A DNA stretch of 64,000 nucleotides from Bog-756 sp963699085 (GTDB lineage: Bacteria; Actinomycetota; Acidimicrobiia; Acidimicrobiales; RAAP-2), in the NCBI GenBank assembly GCA_963699085.1, contig CAVOTH010000004.1:1922001-1986000 (forward strand), given 5' to 3'. Under the pieces are notes generated by a model, which was not told the origin of the DNA, made no database searches, and saw only the letters and a list, made by a program, of their open reading frames with translations. The first letter of the stretch is position 1. Each line of letters begins with the position of its first letter. The position numbers and the translations under genes are program-made. Positions 59,236 to 64,000 of this stretch are shown here, one piece after another.

Positions 59236-60931
59236 ATGAGCATCGGCGGCACGCATCGGGACGATGCACCGATGCCTTGGTGGAAAGAGGCGGTCTTCTA
59301 CCAGGTGTACCCCCGGTCATTCGCCGACTCGGACGGCGACGGTGTCGGCGATCTGGCCGGAATCCGGGCCCACCTGGCCTATCTGGCCTGGCTCGGGGTC
59401 GATGCCCTGTGGATCTCCCCCTTCTTCCGCTCCCCTATGGCCGACTTCGGCTACGACGTCAGCGACTACTGCGACGTCGACCCGCTCTTCGGGGATCTGG
59501 AGGAGTTCGACCTCCTGGTGGCCGACGCCCACGCCCTGGGCATGCGGGTGATCATCGACTGGGTGCCCAACCACACCTCGGCCCAGCACCCGTGGTTCCT
59601 CGATGCCAGTTTCCTCGCCGTTCCAGCGCGCACCGTGACTGGTACGTCTGGCGCGATCCCGCGCCCGACGGGTCGCCCCCCAACAATTGGGTGGCCGCGT
59701 TCGACCTGACCGCACCCGCCTGGACGTTCCACGAGCCGACCGGGCAGTGGTACCTCCACCTGTTCGAGGAGTCCCAGCCCGACCTCAACTGGGACGAGCC
59801 GGACGTGGTCGGACGCCATGCACCGAGACGCTCCGGTTCTGGTTGGACCGGGGGGTCGACGGCTTCCGGGCCGACGTGGTCCACGGGATCGGCAAGGACC
59901 CGGCCCTGCCCGATGACCCGCCCGAAGTGGCCGGCGTCCCCCACTGCGCGCTCAACGACGTACCGGTCACCCACGAGCGGCTACGGGCCATCCGGTCCCT
60001 CATCGACGGCTACCCGGGTGAGCGGATGATGGTGGGCGAGGTGTTCCTCCTGTCCACCGACGCCGTCGCCACCTACTACGGGCATGACGACGAGCTTCAC
60101 CTGGCCTTCAACTTCCCGCCCCTGTTCGCCCCCTGGCTGGCCGACCGGTGGCGGGCCTGCATCGAGGACACCCGGACCGCCCTCGACCCACGGGATGCAT
60201 GGCCCACCTGGGTGCTCTCCAACCACGACAACCCCCGCCACCGCACCCGTTACGACCGGGCGGCCGGTCGGGCCGGAGAGGACGCCGCCACCGGCGCCCG
60301 CCGCAGCGAGGCCCGGGCGCGGTCGGCCGCCGTGCTCCTGTTGACGCTGCGGGGGACCCCGTTCATCTACCAGGGCGACGAGCTCGGACTGACCGATGCC
60401 GACATTCCCGAAGATCGCCGGGTCGACCCCGGGGGGCGCGACGGGTGCCGGGCACCGATCCCGTGGGACGCCTCACCCGATCACGGATGGCCTACCCGTC
60501 CCGGGTGCCGGACGTGGCTGCCCCTGCCTCCGGATGCCGACGTGCGCAACCGGGAGACGGAGGCGGCCGACCCTGGCTCGATCCTCCACCTCTACCGGCG
60601 GACGATCGCCCTACGCCGTGGGACCCCGGCCCTGACCCGGGGATCCTTCGAGCTGTGCGAGGTCCCCGACGGGGTGCTCGGGTTCCGGCGCCAGTACGAC
60701 GGAGATGCCGTAGTGGTGCTGGTGAACTTCGCAGACGAGGCCGTCGATGTCGGGCTACCCGGACTCGTCGGTGCGACGGTGGCGCTCGCCTCCGACGACC
60801 AAGTATTCCAACAGGTGTTCACTGGCGTACTCGGACGGGACCAGGCCGTGGTCGTCCGACCTTCGGCGGTCACCGACTCGACGGGCACTGCTCCGTCAGG
60901 CGCAGTGCAACCGTCGGGCCAGCTGTCCTAG
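59236..60931 (+). CDS. GH13 alpha-glucosidase (four frameshifts)
   Basis: This retaining alpha-glucosidase of the oligo-1,6-glucosidase/maltase group is read in three frames. Frame 1 has FYQVYPRSFADSDGDGVGDL, FGYDVSDY and DWVPNHTS (region I). After shifts at 59610-59612 and 59618-59619 comes AHRDWYVWRDPAPDGSPPNN and DLNWDEPDVV. After shifts at 59811-59812 and 59823-59824 comes GFRADVVHGIGKD (nucleophile Asp), VGEVFL (acid Glu) and LSNHDNPRH. Each break is one extra base in a short run. Removing four gives exactly 563 codons plus stop. No signal peptide: cytoplasmic use of malto- or isomalto-oligosaccharides, or trehalose metabolism. Confidence 0.88.
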
Positions 60932-61173
60932 AGCCAGGTCTCCTGCCAGTAGTCGACTGCACCCTGATCGCCTAACGACATCGAGTGGCCACTGTCGTGG
61001 CCGCTCTGGCGGATGCAGCAGACCAGGGTGCCGATCCATGGCCCCTGGTCGATGCAGTGGACCGCACCGCACCGTTGCCACTGGGTCATGGCCGGCATGG
61101 CCAGGTCGTCGAGATCGAAGTCTTCGTCGTGCCAGTCGCGAAGAGTCCGCTGGGTGTTGTGTTCGATGGTCAC
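60928..61173 (-). CDS. Small Cys-rich hypothetical protein, 81 aa
   Basis: The minus-strand frame from GTG 61173 encodes an acidic first half (DWHDEDFDLDDLAMPAM) and a Cys/His-bearing second half (WQRCGAVHCIDQGPW, TLVCCIRQSGHDSGHSM), which could bind metal. GAGGGG lies about 10 bases upstream. It overlaps the GH13 stop by 4 bases on the opposite strand. The charge pattern and length suggest a real small protein; the longer frame to 61422 has no support. Function unknown. Confidence 0.55.
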   Translation of the reverse strand: MTIEHNTQRTLRDWHDEDFDLDDLAMPAMTQWQRCGAVHCIDQGPWIGTLVCCIRQSGHDSGHSMSLGDQGAVDYWQETWL

Positions 61174-61551
61174 GGTGTTTCTGCCCCTCTGTCGTGTCGG
61201 TCGGCGGTACCGGTGTCTCTTTCTCACCTGGTCCGCTTCCCGCTTCATCACAATTCTCGGAAGAGGAAGCTGGCACCTGTAGGAGGAACGCCGAACTGCA
61301 ACCGAGCCAACCGCCACCGGCGCCCGGTGTTGCGCGCCAGATGTCGCGGCCCATGTCCTGTCGCACCATTCGAGCGCGGACCGTACGGGCCTGGCCACGC
61401 TAGGTGTTAGGCCATAGTCCACAGGTTATCCACCAGATCGGGAGAACTCCCTTGTCAGCACCCATGGACTCCTCGAGGCGACTCATGTGGGTGTTCACAT
61501 TCCTTACATTGGCCTCGGTTGGGACGCCGACACGCCAGTAGGGTGTGCCCC
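61174..61551. other. 378-base divergent gap
   Basis: No gene is recognised. A single TTATCCACC at 61426-61434 is close to a DnaA box but isolated. The last 60 bases are AT-richer (TTCACATTCCTTACATTGG) and should hold the XRE-regulator promoter. Confidence 0.4.
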
Positions 61552-62579
61552 ATGTACGACGAGGCAACGACCGCTATCGAGGACATCGTGCGGCGCAACA
61601 TCGCCGCACTGCGCGCCAAGGCCAACCTGACCCAGCAGGGGCTCGCCGACGAGATGCAGTTGCGGGGTATCGGCTGGACCCGGGAGACCGTCGCCCAGGT
61701 CGAGACGACCAACCGACGGATCGGACTCACCGAGGCGATCGCCGTCGCCGCCTGCCTCGAGGTTCCGCTCGCCCGCCTCACCGCGACCGGCGCCGACTCG
61801 GTGGCCGTAGGGGACAGCCGTTGGTCGACCGCCTATGTGGCCGCCGCCATCGCCGGTACCACCGCTGACGTATTCGCGCCGGACAGTTACGCAGTCCCGA
61901 CCCGCGTCGCCTTCGAGGAGGAAATCCCCGGTTGGGGCGACGAGCGGCCGCGCCGGGAGCCGGCGTCGGCCGTCTCCGCCATCGACCTCGAGCGTCGCCG
62001 GCGCTCACGGGACCGACGGACGGTCGATCCCTCTGAGGTCGGAAGCTCGCCCGAAGCCCGGGCCGAGCCCGAGCCATCCGACGCGCCCGCAGCGGGCGGC
62101 CGAGCGGATCGAGCGGCGACTGCGCCTGCGGGTCACCGCTGGAGACGTGGACAGTACGGCCCAGCACCTCTGGTCGCGCAGTCTGGACGCCGAGCGCGAG
62201 CGGCGGGTATCCGACCGGCATTCGCTGACGGGTGGATCGCTGCCGACCATTCGGGGCCACGTGACACGGGACCTCGATCGTGAACTCGCCCACGAGATGG
62301 AGATGCGATCGGAACGCCTTCCGGTGGCCGGAGAAAATGCCACCTCGCTGTCAGCCGATGAAGCGGCCTGGGAGGCCACGCGTCTGCAACATCATCCTCG
62401 CCAACAAGGGGTACAGCGACAGCGACGTCACCCGGTGGTGGAATTTCACCCGGCACCGCGAACTCGACGACCAGACGATCGCCGAGGCATGGCACGATGG
62501 CCGGTACACGGCCGTGAGCCGTCTCATCCAGTCGCTCCCCGACAAGCGTGACATCGACGGCGGCCGCACCAGCGACTGA
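61552..62579 (+). CDS. XRE-family helix-turn-helix regulator with conserved C-domain (two frameshifts)
   Basis: ATG 61552 begins a Cro/CI-type HTH (NIAALRAKANLTQQGLADEMQ, WTRETVAQVETTNRRIGLTEAIAVAACLEVPL, residues 10-75), followed by an acidic/Arg-rich linker. Dropping one G at 62094-62096 continues as AAERIERRLRLRVTAGDVDSTAQHLW and VTRDLDRELAHEMEMR. Dropping one base near 62376-62379 continues as VCNIILANKGYSDSDVTRWWNF. The corrected gene is exactly 341 codons plus stop. The C-terminal domain has no family I can name. It resembles standalone actinobacterial XRE regulators; target genes unknown. Confidence 0.8.
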
Positions 62580-62644
62580 ACCACGGGACTGATCCGGCGC
62601 ACCGTCCGGTCGAACAGGACGGTTACGGCACGATCGACATGGCC

Positions 62645-63479
62645 TCAGGCCAGGGGGGGAATCGGCGCCGGGGGCACGCCGATGGGCGCCGGCCCGAAGG
62701 ACCCCGGGCTTCCGGGGTCGTTGCTCCAGATGCTCAACCCTGGCGTGAGGAGATTGCTGTGGCGCGATGCCACGACGATCGCCACCACAGCCAGGTAGGC
62801 CGTCTCGATCAGAATTCGCACAGTCCACCCGCGGCCGCCGAAAGAGCCGAATGTGCCTGGCGCCACCAGTGCGAACACCAGGTAGACCGAGATCACGGCG
62901 GTGAAGAGGAGCGAGAGGACCGATACGAACGTGACCACGGACACGTAGCTCTGTCCGACCCGCCTCGATGGACCCGACGGCGTGGAGTCGGCTCGGGCCA
63001 GTACAAGCCCTCGTCGAACGTGCACGGCCAGGAGGATGGCGCTGACCACCGTCAGGAGGACGCTGAACAGCAGAAGGCGGGTGAGCGAGTGGGCAACCGA
63101 GGTCGAGTGGTGTGCGGTGAACCCGAGCACCGTTGCCACGACGACGGCTGACCCGAGGATCGTCGTGGTGATGGTGATGAAGGACACCACGAAGAAGTAG
63201 ACGGACTGGGGACGGCGTCCGGTGGGATCAGGATCCGCACGGTTGGCGACCACGGCGATGATGACGAGGCCGACAATGCTGATCATGACCATGATCGCCA
63301 ACACCTCGACCAGCGCGCCTGCGATCGAGGAGATGCTCAACCCGGAGTTGGTGAATGCCGAGCTACCGACGCCAAGACTCGGGGTCGGGGTGTACGTGCC
63401 ACTCGACGGGAACGTGGTTCCCCCGCCGCCTGTCGTAAATCCGGGGATCGTTGAAGGAACCGTTCAGAACACCGCTCAT
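62645..63479 (-). CDS. Four-helix membrane protein (one frameshift)
   Basis: This 277-residue membrane protein starts at ATG 63479, overlapping the MFS stop (ATGA) with GGAGG 9 bases upstream. After a Gly/Ser/Thr-rich leader, the frame breaks at GGGG 63443-63446; dropping one base gives DPGFTTGGGG and joins the four or five hydrophobic segments (VLAIMVMISIVGLVIIAVV, VSFITITTTILGSAVVV, LLLFSVLLTVVSAILL, VVTFVSVLSLLFTAVISVY). The tail is Pro-rich. The corrected length is a whole number of codons. Coupled to the MFS gene; no family recognised. Confidence 0.75.
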
Positions 63480-64000
63480 CGCCCACCGCCTCCGCATTGT
63501 CGAACTGCTGACAGGGCGACGCTAACCGAGCCGCTTTCGCCGTTGAGGTATGCCTGGCACGGACGCCAAGGCCAACGCGCACCGGAGCACAGGAGGATCA
63601 GACGGTGCGATGCTTCCTCGACGACCAGGTCATCGACGGACTCGGTGGCCACCTGGACGGATCCCGGTGGGCCGAGGAGGAGGCAGACCGCCCCCGACAA
63701 GGCGGCCATGATCGCCGCGAACCACCACAGGTGATGGAAGTTGACGAGCGCATCGGCAGCGCTGCCCGGAGTCCCGAGGATCACCACCAGTATCGCCACG
63801 CCGAGTGCACCACCGACCTGTCTGGCCGTCTGGTTGACCGCACTGCCGACAGCGAACCGCTTCGGGTGCAGACTCGAGACCGCCGCGGCACTGAGCACCG
63901 GGAAGGTCAGCCCGATGCCCAGACCGACCACCAGCGTGCCCGGAAGCCAGATGGCCAGATAGCGGGGCTGCAGCCCGACGTGGGTCGCGTACCAGACAAG
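63476..64000 (-). CDS. DHA2-type MFS transporter, C-terminal part (runs off right edge)
   Basis: The visible 174 residues show LVVGLGIGLTFPVLSAAAVSSL, then AVGSAVNQTARQVGGALGVAILV, the conserved helix 11-13 block of 14-TM drug exporters (EmrB/QacA type), followed by two more helices and a soluble tail. The gene would pump drugs or metabolites out. Its stop overlaps the ATG of the downstream membrane protein. The start lies beyond 64000. It is not the same gene as the MFS fragment at the left edge. Confidence 0.88.
   Translation of the reverse strand, partial: LVWYATHVGLQPRYLAIWLPGTLVVGLGIGLTFPVLSAAAVSSLHPKRFAVGSAVNQTARQVGGALGVAILVVILGTPGSAADALVNFHHLWWFAAIMAALSGAVCLLLGPPGSVQVATESVDDLVVEEASHRLILLCSGARWPWRPCQAYLNGESGSVSVALSAVRQCGGGGR

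Noticed and set aside
61426..61434. DnaA box (TTATCCACC) and possible replication origin
   Set aside because: A single imperfect box with no cluster, no AT-rich unwinding element and no dnaA/dnaN genes in the window.
1..64000. The left-edge and right-edge MFS fragments being one gene
   Set aside because: Both are on the minus strand, but they are an N-terminus at the left and a C-terminus at the right. They are 63 kb apart and face outward from the window, so they are separate genes unless the molecule is a circle of exactly this size, for which there is no sign.

Overview
The window is GC-rich, with many GTG starts and many 4-base stop/start overlaps (GTGA, ATGA). Its gene stock looks actinobacterial: PPOX-fold enzymes of the F420-dependent type, a CYP125-like P450, a separate [3Fe-4S] ferredoxin, Ltp-type thiolases with DUF35 partners, a CaiB-type CoA transferase, DUF2277, and PrsW with DUF2510 modules. 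The best guess is a member of the Acidimicrobiia (Actinomycetota). This is inferred from content; no rRNA marker is present.

0-18.7 kb is mostly metabolic. A TetR gene diverges from an MFS pump that runs off the left edge. Then come a secreted 4-Cys protein, an SMP-30-like lactonase, a DUF2090 aldolase-like gene, and a minus-strand cluster (MarR, SDR, redoxin, nitronate monooxygenase). These are followed by an SDR, a 3-hydroxyisobutyrate-dehydrogenase-like gene with an aldo/keto reductase relic, an MDR oxidoreductase, a ferritin-like protein, a coupled epimerase/CoA-transferase pair, a polar amino-acid ABC operon and a P450.

18.7-30.4 kb is an AT-richer accessory zone full of decay. It holds an APC permease between two imperfect 69-bp repeats, an IS21 end, a 17-bp minisatellite, a PQQ-type secreted protein, a histidine-kinase relic, MerR/Hsp20, a broken EAL gene, a secreted pentapeptide-repeat protein, and a truncated serine recombinase joined to a tyrosine integrase. 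The integrase reads into a tRNA-Glu gene, a classic island boundary. tRNA-Gln lies next to it.

30.6-64 kb is denser and GC-rich. It contains a two-gene phosphonate-type pair (HpnW-like oxidoreductase and PhnX-like hydrolase), YdcF, gltX with a ferredoxin, a second secreted 4-Cys protein, DUF2277 behind four 25-bp tandem repeats, RidA, an operon of two DUF35 proteins and two Cys-less thiolases, a polytopic membrane protein, a sulfatase, SRPBCC/ArsR-SRPBCC, a Kef-type antiporter, a low-MW phosphatase, two PPOX proteins with a PrsW protease, an SDR with a DapB-like protein, an ABC exporter with TrmO, an MFS transporter, SDR/nitrobindin-like/double-hotdog genes, a GH13 glucosidase, an XRE regulator, a membrane protein, and an MFS pump leaving the right edge.

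At least eleven single-base frame breaks sit in otherwise well-conserved genes, mostly as one extra base in a short homopolymer; removing them restores a whole-codon gene length in the cases worked out. They look more like sequence or assembly error than pseudogenes. Genes affected are entered as one frameshifted CDS. True relics (internal deletions, truncations, chimeras) are entered as pseudogenes.
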